Assembly (NCBI RefSeq): GCF_004366715.1
Contig: NZ_SOQZ01000006.1
Coordinates: 1-64,000, forward strand
Source of the DNA: Meridianimaribacter flavus
GTDB lineage: Bacteria; Bacteroidota; Bacteroidia; Flavobacteriales; Flavobacteriaceae
Length of the DNA stretch: 64,000 bases
Direction: 5' to 3'
Shown: piece by piece, positions 26,774-35,322 of the stretch
Position numbering within the stretch: position 1 is the first letter of the stretch
Layout: each line of letters opens with the position of its first letter
Notes under the pieces: generated by a model
Database searches by the model: none
Seen by the model: only the letters and a program-made list of their open reading frames with translations
Told to the model about the DNA's origin: nothing
Made by a program: the position numbers and the translations under genes

Positions 26774-27907
26774 ATGAGCAATACCAACAAAGTTTACATC
26801 GCATTAGGGAGCAATAAAGGAGATAGATTAAAACATCTGCAAGATGCTGTAGATCTTATTTTTAAGCAATTAGGAAAGGTAAATATTATTTCAAAAGTGT
26901 ACAATACACCTGCTTTAGGCTTTGAAAGCGACGACTTTTTAAACACATGTTTGCTTATTGAAACGCCTCTTGAAGCTCAAGATGTGTTACAGCAATTGTT
27001 GCAAATTGAAACACAATTAGGACGTCAGCGTACTGAAAATTCTGGATACGAAGCACGAACTATCGATTTGGATGTCTTGTTTTTTAATGACGAAATAATT
27101 GAAAGCAAAGACCTTGTTGTACCTCATAAAGAGCTGCATAAACGTAAGTTTGTGTTGCAGCCATTATTTGATATTGCGCCAAAATATCAACATCCTGTTT
27201 ATCAAAAAAGTATTACCGAATTACTGCAAGACTGTGACGATAAAAGTGCTATTGAGGCCATAAATATTTGGTTGAAAAATCCAATAAAGCAATACAAGTT
27301 GTCAGGTTACAACTATATTGCTGTTGAAGGAAATATTGGAGCAGGAAAAACCAGTTTGTCTACTCAAATTGCCCAAGATTTCAATGCTAAACTTATTTTA
27401 GAGCGTTTTGCTGATAATCCGTTTTTACCAAAGTTTTACGAAGATGCGCAACGCTATGCCTTTACTTTGGAAATGTCTTTTTTAGCAGATCGATACCAAC
27501 AAATAAGTGATGATCTTTCTCAGCTAGATCTCTTTAAAGATTTTATAGTTAGTGATTATGATATTTATAAATCGTTGATTTTTTCAAAAATCACATTACC
27601 TGAAGACGAATTTAAACTCTACCGAAAGTTGTTCTACTTAATGTATAAGGACATTGCAAAACCTGAATTGTATGTCTATTTGTATCAAAACACTCAACGC
27701 TTACAAGAAAACATAAAAAAGAGAGGTAGAGATTATGAGCAGAATATAGATAACGACTATCTCGAAAAAATTAATGCTGGATATTTAGAGTTTTTAAAAA
27801 ACCAAACTGAGCTCAACGTAAAGATTATTGATATTTCAGATAAGGATTTTGTGAGCAGTAGAGAGGATTATTTATGGGTTTTAGAGCAGATTTCTAATGG
27901 ATTGTAA
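26774..27907 (+). CDS. folK: Fused folK (HPPK) - deoxynucleoside kinase
   Basis: The 377-residue protein joins two enzymes. Residues 1-160 are HPPK (YIALGSNKGDRLKHL; later RTIDLDVLFFND), which pyrophosphorylates the pterin in folate synthesis. Residues about 175-377 are a deoxynucleoside kinase with P-loop VEGNIGAGKTSLS and the DRYQQISDDL region, which phosphorylates salvaged deoxynucleosides. Such fusions are known in Flavobacteriia. I start at ATG 26774, because an upstream in-frame TTG at 26762 adds nothing conserved. It overlaps the next gene by 11 bp. Folate and dTMP metabolism reappear at 47978 (DHFR) and 50081 (thyA). Confidence 0.93.
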   Translation: MSNTNKVYIALGSNKGDRLKHLQDAVDLIFKQLGKVNIISKVYNTPALGFESDDFLNTCLLIETPLEAQDVLQQLLQIETQLGRQRTENSGYEARTIDLDVLFFNDEIIESKDLVVPHKELHKRKFVLQPLFDIAPKYQHPVYQKSITELLQDCDDKSAIEAINIWLKNPIKQYKLSGYNYIAVEGNIGAGKTSLSTQIAQDFNAKLILERFADNPFLPKFYEDAQRYAFTLEMSFLADRYQQISDDLSQLDLFKDFIVSDYDIYKSLIFSKITLPEDEFKLYRKLFYLMYKDIAKPELYVYLYQNTQRLQENIKKRGRDYEQNIDNDYLEKINAGYLEFLKNQTELNVKIIDISDKDFVSSREDYLWVLEQISNGL

Positions 27908-28382
27908 GGTTATAACAGCAAAAGATGTTTTGGTTATTGGTATGAAGGCTTCGGTAACATTTCAAAGTATGTCTATGGAAATGAGTAAGCTAGCTAGAAC
28001 ATTTATGCCTAGGAAGAACGAAGTTTTAAATAGGATAGGAGAACATGCGTTTTCGATACAGGATTATAAACAGCAAGATTTAAAAGTAATAACACCTCAA
28101 GCTACTTTTGATAAATGGTTTGCAGTTGAAGTAGCTAATTTTAACAGTGTACCAAATGGTATGGAAACGTTAGTTTTAAAAGGAGGTGATTACTTAGTAA
28201 TTAACTACAAGGGAACATTAGCAAATTTCCCTAAAGTTTGGCAGTTTGTACTAAACGATTGGTTGCCAAAACATAATTACGAGTTGGACTACAGACCGCA
28301 TTTTGAAAAATTGCCAGCAAGTTACAATCCTATGAATATTGAAAATGAAGAAGAAGTATGGATTCCTATCAGGTTAAGGTAG
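27897..28382 (+). CDS. GyrI-like / AraC effector-binding domain protein
   Basis: This 161-residue protein looks like a stand-alone effector-binding domain of the GyrI/SOUL-like superfamily. It has paired beta-alpha-beta repeats with the segments KWFAVEVANFNSVPNGME, YLVINYKGTLANFPKVWQ and a C-terminal EEVWIPIRL. Such domains bind small hydrophobic ligands; without a DNA-binding part it is not a regulator by itself. It starts inside the last codons of folK-dNK (11-bp overlap), implying translational coupling. Substrate is unknown. Confidence 0.78.
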   Translation: MDCKVITAKDVLVIGMKASVTFQSMSMEMSKLARTFMPRKNEVLNRIGEHAFSIQDYKQQDLKVITPQATFDKWFAVEVANFNSVPNGMETLVLKGGDYLVINYKGTLANFPKVWQFVLNDWLPKHNYELDYRPHFEKLPASYNPMNIENEEEVWIPIRLR

Positions 28383-28411
28383 TGTTTTGGGTTTAGTAAT
28401 GCTTAGAGCCT

Positions 28412-29185
28412 TTATTCGTAGTATTCTATTTCTCTGTAGAAAGTTTTAACAAGCTCTTTTTTTACATAAAGTTTTTTTACTATCCAATTGTTGTGTTGGT
28501 CAAATGAATATTTATATGAAGTTGTTTTAATAAAACTTCCATTTTTATCATACTCTTTTTCCTTTGTGATCAAATTTTTTCTATTCCACTTATACTTGTA
28601 TTTGTTGTACTTGTATGAGCTGTCAGACTTAGTCCAATCCATTTCTACACATTTTTCATTTTTATCGTATAAGCTTTTAACTTTGAGATTTGTTTGACAA
28701 AAATCGGAGTCTATATCTTTTTTCGAATAAAAATATAGGCTGCTTATCAGTTTATGATTTTTATTATAAGTGTAAGCTTCAAAAAATTCATTTTCTTTTT
28801 CATTTTCAATAAATCGAAAACTTTTTTTTGCTAGCTGATTATTTTGGTAATCATAATTGGTAAAATATTTTAAAGAATCTTCGACGACAAAATTATTTTC
28901 AAGTTTTATTCTTCCGTTATCGTCATATTGATAATCTGTAATTAGAGTTTTGTAAGGTTTACCGTTAAAGTACGTGTTTCTAATATTTGATATTTTTTTC
29001 CCTTCCCTATTATATGTTGTTTGATTAATTTCTGATGTGAAAACATACTTTTTCCCATCGGAAGAAGTGTTTGTGTAAGTTTCAGTTTTAGTAATACTCT
29101 TGATTTTGATTTCAGAAGAATTGTTTTGAGAAAAACTAAAATTAATAAAAAGGGCGAGGTAAATAAAGAGAGATGTTTTTTTCAC
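28412..29185 (-). CDS. Exported hypothetical protein with YD-like repeats
   Basis: I do not recognise a named family. The 257-residue product has a signal peptide (about 1-19, ending SFSQ). Repeated strands of the form YQYDDNGRI, YDYQNNQLAKK, YTYNKNHKLIS and YKYSFDQHNNW recall the YD/RHS-type beta repeats found in secreted Bacteroidota proteins. It is very rich in Lys, Asn, Tyr and Ser, and its coding DNA is more AT-rich than its neighbours. No lipobox is visible. It converges on the GyrI-like gene and has 63 bp before the upstream RNA methyltransferase. Confidence 0.7.
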   Translation of the reverse strand: MKKTSLFIYLALFINFSFSQNNSSEIKIKSITKTETYTNTSSDGKKYVFTSEINQTTYNREGKKISNIRNTYFNGKPYKTLITDYQYDDNGRIKLENNFVVEDSLKYFTNYDYQNNQLAKKSFRFIENEKENEFFEAYTYNKNHKLISSLYFYSKKDIDSDFCQTNLKVKSLYDKNEKCVEMDWTKSDSSYKYNKYKYKWNRKNLITKEKEYDKNGSFIKTTSYKYSFDQHNNWIVKKLYVKKELVKTFYREIEYYE

Positions 29186-29248
29186 GGTAAATATTTTGTC
29201 AATTAAAAATTGAACTTAAAATCATATCAGATATTGTGTTTCGCAACT

Positions 29249-29785
29249 TTAATTTAGTTTTTTTAGCTTTGAAAACACATCCCAAACCACAACACCACAA
29301 CTCACCGAAATGTTTAAAGAGTGTTTGGTGCCATATTGAGGAATTTCAATAACAACATCACTTTTGCTAACCACATTTTGAGCAACACCTTTTACTTCGT
29401 TGCCAAAAACCAAAACGTAAGTAGTGTTAGCTTCAGGTTGAAAGGTGTTAAGCATAGTGGCATGTTCAGCTTGTTCAATAGCACAAACTTTTACCCCTTC
29501 AGATTGCAATTTTTCTATAAGTGAAAGCGTATCTTTAACATACTCCCATTGTACAGTATCTGTACTCCCTAAAGCGGTTTTATGGATGTCTTTATGTGGT
29601 GGAGTTGCTGTAATACCGCAGAGATATATTTTTTCAATTAAAAACGCGTCACTAGTTCTAAATACTGAGCCAATATTGTTTAAGCTTCGTATGTTGTCTA
29701 ACACAATAATGATAGGTGTTTTTTTACTGTCTTTAAATTCGTCTACACTTAGTCTGTCTAGTTCGCTATTTTTTAGTTTTCGCAT
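29249..29785 (-). CDS. TrmH/SpoU family RNA 2'-O-methyltransferase
   Basis: The 178-residue SPOUT methyltransferase has all three family motifs: NIGSVFRTSDAF (motif 1), VFGNEVKGV (motif 2), and IPQYGTKHSLNISVSCGVV (motif 3, the knotted SAM site). It transfers a methyl group to the 2'-OH of a ribose in tRNA or rRNA; which RNA is not clear from sequence. I start at the ATG 29783-29785, one codon inside a possible TTG start. It lacks the extra N-terminal RNA-binding domain of longer SpoU proteins. Confidence 0.92.
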   Translation of the reverse strand: MRKLKNSELDRLSVDEFKDSKKTPIIIVLDNIRSLNNIGSVFRTSDAFLIEKIYLCGITATPPHKDIHKTALGSTDTVQWEYVKDTLSLIEKLQSEGVKVCAIEQAEHATMLNTFQPEANTTYVLVFGNEVKGVAQNVVSKSDVVIEIPQYGTKHSLNISVSCGVVVWDVFSKLKKLN

Positions 29786-29941
29786 CAAAAATTTATGTTT
29801 TGTTTCCGCGTAAGCAAAAAACCTTCTATTTAGTTACACTTAACCTTGTTAAAATCTCGCTATAATTGTAAATAACTTATAGTTACAAGGTTTTAAAAAC
29901 CCTTAAAATATAAGTACATTAGCAATCCTTTAATTTTAGGT

Positions 29942-29986
29942 GTTTTCGATACAATTTTCAATGTTTTGAAAATCACTCAAACTGAC
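29942..29986 (-). repeat. Palindromic REP-like element, copy C
   Basis: On the minus strand it has foot GTCA, outer arm GTTT, core GAGTG, and inner arms ATTTTCAA/TTGAAAAT (a perfect 8 bp) with a 4-nt loop. The core TGTATCGA and outer arm AAAC follow. The TTC-to-TTT change in the outer arm is matched by GAA-to-AAA on the other side, a clear compensatory pair. It forms an inverted pair with copy D across 15 bp. Confidence 0.87.
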
Positions 29987-30001
29987 ATAAATTAAAAGAA
30001 C

Positions 30002-30045
30002 GTCAATTCGAGTGTTTTGAATGTAATTCAAAATGTATCGAGAAT
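30002..30045 (+). repeat. Palindromic REP-like element, copy D
   Basis: It has foot GTCA (30002-30005), outer arm ATTC, core GAGTG, and inner arms TTTTGAAT/ATTCAAAA (a perfect 8 bp) with a 3-nt loop. The core TGTATCGA (30034-30041) and outer arm GAAT follow. It ends 38 bp before the mutS start codon, so the hairpin would lie in the mutS promoter or leader. Confidence 0.88.
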
Positions 30046-30083
30046 TATACGAACAAAAATAACATTTAAAAACCATTTTACCA

Positions 30084-32696
30084 TTGGCAAAAAAAGCTAA
30101 AAAAGAAACGCCTTTGATGAAACAATACAACGCTATAAAGGCAAAATATCCTGATGCGTTGCTGTTGTTTAGAGTTGGTGATTTTTATGAAACTTTTGGA
30201 GAAGATGCTGTTAAGGCTGCAAAAATTCTGGACATTATCTTAACCAAACGAGGTGCAGGTAGTGAAAGCGAAATAGAATTAGCTGGTTTTCCGCATCACT
30301 CCATGAATACTTATTTGCCAAAACTGGTTAAGGCTGGAGAGCGTGTTGCTATTTGCGACCAGCTGGAAGATCCAAAACAAACCAAAACTATTGTAAAACG
30401 TGGTGTTACTGAACTTGTAACTCCTGGAGTAGCTCTAAACGATGATATTTTACACTCCAAGACCAATAACTTTTTGGCTGCTGTATGTTTTGGTCGAAAT
30501 AGTATTGGTGTATCGTTTTTAGATGTGTCAACAGGTGAGTTTTTAATTTCTCAAGGCAATACAGAGTATGTAGATAAACTACTTCAAAATTTTAAACCTA
30601 GCGAAGTGTTGGTCGCTAAGCCAAAACGTCAAGAGTTTAAAACAGTTTTTGGTGACAATTTTCATACGTTTTATTTAGAAGATTGGGTCTTTCAAGACGA
30701 TTATGCCAATGAAACACTGTTAAAGCATTTTGAAACCAAATCATTAAAAGGTTTTGGGGTACAAGATTTGTTTGAAGGTATTGTTGCTTCTGGAGCTGTG
30801 CTTCATTATTTAGGAGAAACTCAGCATCATAAATTACAGCATATTACATCCATTCAACGCATAACGCAAAACGAACATGTGTGGATGGATCGATTTACCA
30901 TAAAAAATCTAGAACTTTATCAGTCAACCAATGCTCAGACAGTAACTTTGGTAGATGTTATAGATAAAACTATTTCTCCAATGGGAGGACGTTTGTTAAA
31001 GCGTTGGTTAGCGTTGCCATTGGTGAATATTGATAAAATAAGGCAACGACATGAAGTAGTAAACTACTTTTTAAAAGAACCTGCTATACTTGCCAAAATA
31101 CAGTCGTATGTAAAACAAATAGGCGATGTAGAGCGATTGATATCTAAAGTGGCAACCACTAAAATTTCACCTAGAGAAGTGGTGCAGCTTAAAAATGCTC
31201 TTGAAGCCATTGTGCCTATAAAAGCAGTAACAATGCAAGCTGAAAATAAGGCATTGCAACATATAGGAAATCAATTGGAGGCCTGTGAAGAGTTGAGGCA
31301 ACGTATAAAGTCAACGCTTAATGAAGATGCTCCTGTAAATATTTTAAAAGGAAATACGATTTCTTCAGATTTTTCTTCAGAATTAAAAGAACTTAGAGAT
31401 TTATCTACGTCTGGGAAAGAATACCTAGATAACATGCTTGAGCGCGAAAGTGAACGCACAGGAATTACCTCTTTAAAAATAGCATCAAACAATGTATTTG
31501 GTTATTATATTGAGGTTAGAAATACGCATAAAGACAAAGTTCCTCAAGACTGGATACGTAAACAAACTTTAGTAAGTGCAGAACGCTACATTACAGAAGA
31601 GCTTAAAGAGTATGAAGCCAAAATATTAGGTGCTGAAGAACGTATTTTAGCAATAGAGCAACAATTGTTTGCCGAATTAGTAAGTTGGATAGGATTGTTT
31701 ATTCAACCGGTTCAAAAAAACGCAGCTTTAATCGCTCAGTTAGATTGTTTGTCTGGTTTTGCACAGTTAGCATCAGAAAACAATTACGTTCAGCCTCAAA
31801 TAGATGATACTTTTGCTTTAGACATAAAAAATGGAAGGCATCCTGTTATTGAAAAACAATTGCCTCATGGAGAACCTTACATTGCTAATGATGTGTTTTT
31901 GGATAGAGAAGATCAACAAATCATTATGATTACAGGGCCAAACATGTCAGGTAAATCAGCCATATTAAGGCAAACAGCTTTAATTGTTTTACTTGCTCAA
32001 ATAGGAAGTTTTGTACCTGCTGAATCAGCAAACATAGGATTGGTTGATAAAATATTTACACGAGTAGGAGCAAGTGATAATATCTCTATGGGAGAATCTA
32101 CTTTTATGGTAGAAATGAACGAGACGGCTTCTATCTTAAATAATATTTCTGAACGTAGTTTGGTATTATTAGATGAAATAGGTAGAGGAACTAGTACTTA
32201 CGATGGTATTTCAATTGCATGGGCAATAAGTGAGTATTTGCATGAACATCCTAGTAAAGCAAAAACATTATTTGCAACCCACTATCACGAGCTTAATGAA
32301 ATGACCGAAACTTTTGAACGCATTAAGAATTTTAATGTTTCGGTAAAAGAGTTGAAAGATAATGTATTGTTTTTAAGAAAACTAGTTGAAGGAGGTAGTG
32401 AACATAGTTTTGGAATACACGTTGCAAAAATGGCAGGAATGCCTCAGCAAGTCATTCATAGAGCAAATAAAATATTAAAGCAACTAGAAAAATCGCATTC
32501 TAGTGAAGAGTTAACTGATAAGGTGAAATCGTTGGATAACGAAATGCAGTTAAGCTTTTTTAATTTAGATGACCCTCTTTTAGAGCAGATTAAAGAAGAA
32601 ATTGTCAATACTGATATTGATACCTTAACACCTGTTGAGGCGCTTATGAAACTAAATGAGATAAAACGTATGTTGCTGAAAAAGAAGCGCGCATAA
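30084..32696 (+). CDS. mutS: DNA mismatch repair protein MutS
   Basis: The 870-residue protein recognises mismatches. The mismatch-wedge motif FYETFGEDA is near residue 37, the Walker A is [13 protein letters not shown] and the Walker [17 protein letters not shown]; clamp and connector domains lie between. The start appears to be TTG ([12 protein letters not shown]), because the conserved N-terminus begins there. The first in-frame ATG is residue 12, only about 25 residues before the wedge motif. A TTG start usually lowers translation. The inverted palindrome pair C/D lies just upstream. A promoter for the tRNA pair follows the gene. Confidence 0.96.
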   Translation: MAKKAKKETPLMKQYNAIKAKYPDALLLFRVGDFYETFGEDAVKAAKILDIILTKRGAGSESEIELAGFPHHSMNTYLPKLVKAGERVAICDQLEDPKQTKTIVKRGVTELVTPGVALNDDILHSKTNNFLAAVCFGRNSIGVSFLDVSTGEFLISQGNTEYVDKLLQNFKPSEVLVAKPKRQEFKTVFGDNFHTFYLEDWVFQDDYANETLLKHFETKSLKGFGVQDLFEGIVASGAVLHYLGETQHHKLQHITSIQRITQNEHVWMDRFTIKNLELYQSTNAQTVTLVDVIDKTISPMGGRLLKRWLALPLVNIDKIRQRHEVVNYFLKEPAILAKIQSYVKQIGDVERLISKVATTKISPREVVQLKNALEAIVPIKAVTMQAENKALQHIGNQLEACEELRQRIKSTLNEDAPVNILKGNTISSDFSSELKELRDLSTSGKEYLDNMLERESERTGITSLKIASNNVFGYYIEVRNTHKDKVPQDWIRKQTLVSAERYITEELKEYEAKILGAEERILAIEQQLFAELVSWIGLFIQPVQKNAALIAQLDCLSGFAQLASENNYVQPQIDDTFALDIKNGRHPVIEKQLPHGEPYIANDVFLDREDQQIIMITGPNMSGKSAILRQTALIVLLAQIGSFVPAESANIGLVDKIFTRVGASDNISMGESTFMVEMNETASILNNISERSLVLLDEIGRGTSTYDGISIAWAISEYLHEHPSKAKTLFATHYHELNEMTETFERIKNFNVSVKELKDNVLFLRKLVEGGSEHSFGIHVAKMAGMPQQVIHRANKILKQLEKSHSSEELTDKVKSLDNEMQLSFFNLDDPLLEQIKEEIVNTDIDTLTPVEALMKLNEIKRMLLKKKRA

Positions 32697-32724
32697 AAAA
32701 GTTTCTTTTTTTTTGCAAAAAGGC

Positions 32725-32754
32725 TTTGAGTTTCTGAGAAAAGTTTTAAATTTG
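32725..32754 (+). promoter_or_regulatory. Promoter of the tRNA-Gly/tRNA-Leu unit
   Basis: TTTG at 32725-32728, an 18-bp spacer, then TAAATTTG at 32747-32754 matches the Bacteroidota consensus. It lies 45 bp before the first tRNA. Confidence 0.75.
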
Positions 32755-32798
32755 CCCTCGCAATTATAACAAACGTTCTTTTAAATAATTGCTATATT

Positions 32799-32870
32799 GC
32801 GAAAGTAGCTCAGGGGTAGAGCATCACCTTGCCAAGGTGAGGGTCGCGGGTTCAAATCCCGTCTTTCGCT
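32799..32870 (+). tRNA. tRNA-Gly (GCC)
   Basis: The cloverleaf has acceptor arms GCGAAAG/CTTTCGC (32799-32805 and 32863-32869) and discriminator T at 32870. The anticodon stem TCACC/GGTGA surrounds loop TTGCCAA, with anticodon GCC at 32831-32833, and the T-loop GGTTCAAATCC is intact. Length is 72 nt with no encoded CCA. Confidence 0.95.
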
Positions 32871-32893
32871 CTAAACCTTGAAAAAAATACCAT

Positions 32894-32977
32894 GCTGAAG
32901 TGGTGGAATTGGTAGACACGTTGGACTTAAAATCCAATGACCATTAGGTCGTGCGGGTTCAAGTCCCGCCTTCAGTA
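32894..32977 (+). tRNA. tRNA-Leu (TAA)
   Basis: This is an 84-nt type II tRNA with a long variable arm. The acceptor GCTGAAG pairs with CTTCAGT (first pair G-T), and the discriminator is A. The anticodon stem TTGGA/TCCAA holds loop CTTAAAA, with anticodon TAA at 32928-32930. The T-arm is GCGGGTTCAAGTCCCGC. No CCA is encoded. It lies 23 bp after tRNA-Gly and shares its promoter. Confidence 0.95.
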
Positions 32978-32978
32978 C

Positions 32979-33010
32979 AAAAAAAGCCTTACAGAAATGT
33001 AAGGCTTTTT
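32979..33010 (+). terminator. Terminator after tRNA-Leu (left copy of a 31-nt repeat)
   Basis: Eight-bp arms GCCTTACA/TGTAAGGC (32986-32993 and 32998-33005) close a GAAA tetraloop between an A7 and a T5 run. Bases 32979-33009 are identical to 40372-40402, at the far end of the accessory block. Confidence 0.9.
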
Positions 33011-33036
33011 GTATTTTAAAAAAAACAGTTCTTCTT

Positions 33037-33669
33037 TTAAACTGTAATATGATCCTGATCTTTAAATCTTTCATAAAGACTAGGATAATTTGATTTAAAT
33101 GTGTCCTTTATAAATTCTAATGGCACATCTTCAAAATGACCATAATCTTCAATGTAGGTCATAAATTTATGGTCGTCTTTATTGTATTCTTGCAACACTG
33201 CATCTTCGGTACCATTAAAATCTAAAACATCTACATTATAAATAGTACATAGTTCTTTATTAAACGCAGGCGAACATTTAACCCATTTACCATTATAAAA
33301 TACATCTACCAAACCATGAGGTGCCAGCTCGTTAGTGCCAATCACTTTTTCTAAGCGCTCTGTAGCAATGTGGTTAGATACTTTAGCTAAATGTAACCTT
33401 GCAGGAACATTAAAGGCGCGTAAACAAGCAATGTATAAAATGGCTTTATCAATACAATGTCCATCTGGTTTTTTTGCAATATTACTAGCTTTAAAATGTT
33501 CTTTAGTTAAACCAATATTAAAAGGTAAATAACGCCAACCATCTCTAACCTTTAGATACAATTGTTCTATAATATATTGTTGAGAAGTTAAATGTTTGAC
33601 GTCTTTTATAATATCTTTTATGATAGGACTGTCGTAATCGTAGTAATATGTTTTTTCGGTGTAATTCAT
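33037..33669 (-). CDS. Transglutaminase-like domain protein
   Basis: The 210-residue protein has a transglutaminase-like cysteine-protease fold. The probable nucleophile Cys lies in PDGHCIDKAILYIA, and a His in APHGLVDVFYNGKW. The usual third residue (Asp in a DPT-type motif) is replaced by CSPAFN, so the triad is altered and activity is uncertain. There is no signal peptide. Proteins of this subfamily are probably cytosolic peptidases or inactive binders. It is the outermost gene of the accessory block, converging on the tRNA terminator, and the peroxiredoxin-like gene is 9 bp upstream. Confidence 0.8.
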   Translation of the reverse strand: MNYTEKTYYYDYDSPIIKDIIKDVKHLTSQQYIIEQLYLKVRDGWRYLPFNIGLTKEHFKASNIAKKPDGHCIDKAILYIACLRAFNVPARLHLAKVSNHIATERLEKVIGTNELAPHGLVDVFYNGKWVKCSPAFNKELCTIYNVDVLDFNGTEDAVLQEYNKDDHKFMTYIEDYGHFEDVPLEFIKDTFKSNYPSLYERFKDQDHITV

Positions 33670-33678
33670 ATTACAAAT

Positions 33679-34197
33679 TTATAACATTTCGCCTCTTGCA
33701 GGATAACCTGAAGACACAATGTAATCTACAGCCTTTACAAATGACGGTAAATAAGGTCTTCCCCAAGGATTACTATTTATAGCAGAATAATAGACTTGAT
33801 TGTTATTATCTATTAAAAATAGTCCTGGTTCACTAAATGTGTCTGGTTCACCGTCTTTTACAGCTTTACTTAAATATAATCCCCAGTTTTTAGCAGTTTC
33901 TAAATCTAAGTTATAACCTAATTGTAATTCTGATAGTTCCCATTTTTGACGTGATAAGCGTGCTCTAGACTCAGAATCCATACTTACAGCAATAACGTTA
34001 ACGCCTCTTTCTTTAAATTCTGGTAATAACTCTTCTAACTGTTGTAAATATTTTTTGCACAATGGGCAATGTAAACCTCTATAAAAAACCACTAAAGTGA
34101 AATTTTCTGGTTGCTGATTGTTAATCTGCCATTCGTTACCATCTAATACTGGAAAAGTTAAATTTGGTGCTGTGTGCTTTGGTGTTGGTCTATTCAT
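33679..34197 (-). CDS. Peroxiredoxin-like (AhpC/TSA) protein
   Basis: The 172-residue thioredoxin-fold protein has a CPLC motif after the strand LVVFYRGLH, at about residues 44-47. It then has the downstream strand VNVIAVSMDS and the cis-Pro-type segment EPGLFLIDNNNQVYYS. The paired cysteines resemble the thiol-disulfide site of AhpC/TSA-like peroxiredoxins in redox-response clusters. It is probably cytosolic and may reduce peroxides or act as a disulfide reductase. It is 9 bp from the transglutaminase-like gene and 50 bp from the flavoprotein gene, all on the minus strand. Confidence 0.83.
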   Translation of the reverse strand: MNRPTPKHTAPNLTFPVLDGNEWQINNQQPENFTLVVFYRGLHCPLCKKYLQQLEELLPEFKERGVNVIAVSMDSESRARLSRQKWELSELQLGYNLDLETAKNWGLYLSKAVKDGEPDTFSEPGLFLIDNNNQVYYSAINSNPWGRPYLPSFVKAVDYIVSSGYPARGEML

Positions 34198-34247
34198 TTT
34201 ATATCTGTATTAGTTATGATTTATTAAACGTGAAAACTCTTAATGGA

Positions 34248-34841
34248 TTATAGTTTTTGAAGTAACTCTTCATTTATATGTTTTTCAAATCTTGCAAAGT
34301 CATTTTCAATATCTGGATTTTTCATCACATCGTAAGCAAAAAAAGTTTTTAAAGGCTCTAAACCAAACCATTTAAAGTTGAGATGCATTGGTAATAACAA
34401 GTCGTCTTCACTTTTACCAGCAAAAAAAGCTTCCTCAGGATTGTTAAAAGCCTCTTTAGGCGCATTTGCAGTTACAGACATCATATATTTGCCTTTTAAC
34501 AAACCACCTAAACCATAATTCTTTTTTGGTGCTTCAGAAGTACGACCATCACCTTGCGATAGTTTTCCCATCATACCTGCAGTAAATACATCATCCATAT
34601 ATTTTTTAAACGACCACGTAATCCCCATCCAGTTTAAAGGCGTTTGTAAAAATACCACATCTGCCCAAAGAAATTTTTCTACTTCCTCATCTACATTATA
34701 TTCATTTTGAGTTACGGTAGTTTTTATGTTTAAGTTAGCCTCTTTTAATTGAGCTGATAGCTTTTCAACAAAAGATTGATTTAATTTTCCTTCTGCAAAG
34801 GGATAATATTGATGACCATTAATAATTAAAATATTTTTCAT
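34248..34841 (-). CDS. NAD(P)H-dependent oxidoreductase (MdaB-like quinone reductase)
   Basis: The 197-residue flavodoxin-fold protein starts with strand MKNILIINGHQYYPFAEGKLN and has the FMN/FAD loop LQTPLNWMGITWSFKKYMD and a glycine-rich segment before MMSVTANAPKEAF. This matches the MdaB/KefF group that reduces quinones with two electrons and protects against redox-cycling compounds. It is divergent from an HxlR regulator. HxlR proteins typically sense electrophiles and control exactly such reductases, so regulation by the neighbour is likely (inference). Confidence 0.87.
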   Translation of the reverse strand: MKNILIINGHQYYPFAEGKLNQSFVEKLSAQLKEANLNIKTTVTQNEYNVDEEVEKFLWADVVFLQTPLNWMGITWSFKKYMDDVFTAGMMGKLSQGDGRTSEAPKKNYGLGGLLKGKYMMSVTANAPKEAFNNPEEAFFAGKSEDDLLLPMHLNFKWFGLEPLKTFFAYDVMKNPDIENDFARFEKHINEELLQKL

Positions 34842-34864
34842 TGTTATAAAATTTTAAATTAGTA

Positions 34865-34946
34865 TTGCAAAGAAACTAATAATAGTTTATTTTTGAAACC
34901 AATATAAAATAAACCACCTTAAATAGTGGTTACAAAATGGTAACTA
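34865..34946 (+). promoter_or_regulatory. hxlR promoter with dyad operators
   Basis: TTG at 34865-34867, a 20-bp spacer, and TATTTTTG at 34888-34895 form a good promoter for hxlR. Between it and the ATG lie two dyads: AACCAC/GTGGTT (34912-34917 and 34926-34931) and GTTAC/GTAAC separated by 6 bp (about 34929-34944). They are placed where a repressor would block the promoter. Autoregulation by HxlR is inferred. Confidence 0.55.
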
Positions 34947-35306
34947 ATGGGAAGAAAGGTAATTGACAATCCGAATGTATGTTCTTTAGTTCATGCGATG
35001 AACGTAATTGGAAATAAGTGGAAACCGATTTTAATTTACCTACTAGCAAACGGTAGTTTACGCTTTGGAAAACTCTTAATGTTTACACCTACCATATCAA
35101 AAAAAGTATTGACAGAACAATTACGAGAGCTTGAAGAAGATGGCATTATTATCAGAAAGAAATATGCCGAAATACCACCACGTGTAGAATATTCTTTATC
35201 TGAAAAAGGCAAAGCTTTACTACCAATTCTTAAAAGTTTGAGCCAATGGACTCAAGACAGCTATAATGAAATAGAGTTTGAGGCATGCAGAATTGTAACT
35301 TTATAA
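34947..35306 (+). CDS. HxlR family winged-helix transcriptional regulator
   Basis: The 119-residue winged helix-turn-helix protein has the HxlR signature: an N-terminal Cys (NVCSLVHAMNVIGNKWKPIL, about residues 9-28), recognition helix region TISKKVLTEQLRELEEDG and wing RKKYAEIPPRVEYSLSEKG. The N-terminal Cys is the redox/electrophile sensor position in relatives such as HypR and YodB. Divergent from the quinone-reductase-like gene, with two dyads in its own leader. The Crp/Fnr gene follows after 16 bp. Confidence 0.92.
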   Translation: MGRKVIDNPNVCSLVHAMNVIGNKWKPILIYLLANGSLRFGKLLMFTPTISKKVLTEQLRELEEDGIIIRKKYAEIPPRVEYSLSEKGKALLPILKSLSQWTQDSYNEIEFEACRIVTL

Positions 35307-35322
35307 TTTCTATTTTTGAAGT

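Noticed and set aside
32871-33074. Minus-strand open frame containing the peptide AGLEPARPNGHWILSPTCLP
   Set aside because: It is the antisense translation of the tRNA-Leu and tRNA-Gly genes and the terminator, a well-known annotation artefact.
35311-35318. TATTTTTG directly before the Crp/Fnr start codon as a promoter
   Set aside because: The nearest TTG is only 15 bp upstream and the start site would fall inside the start codon; co-transcription with hxlR is more likely.
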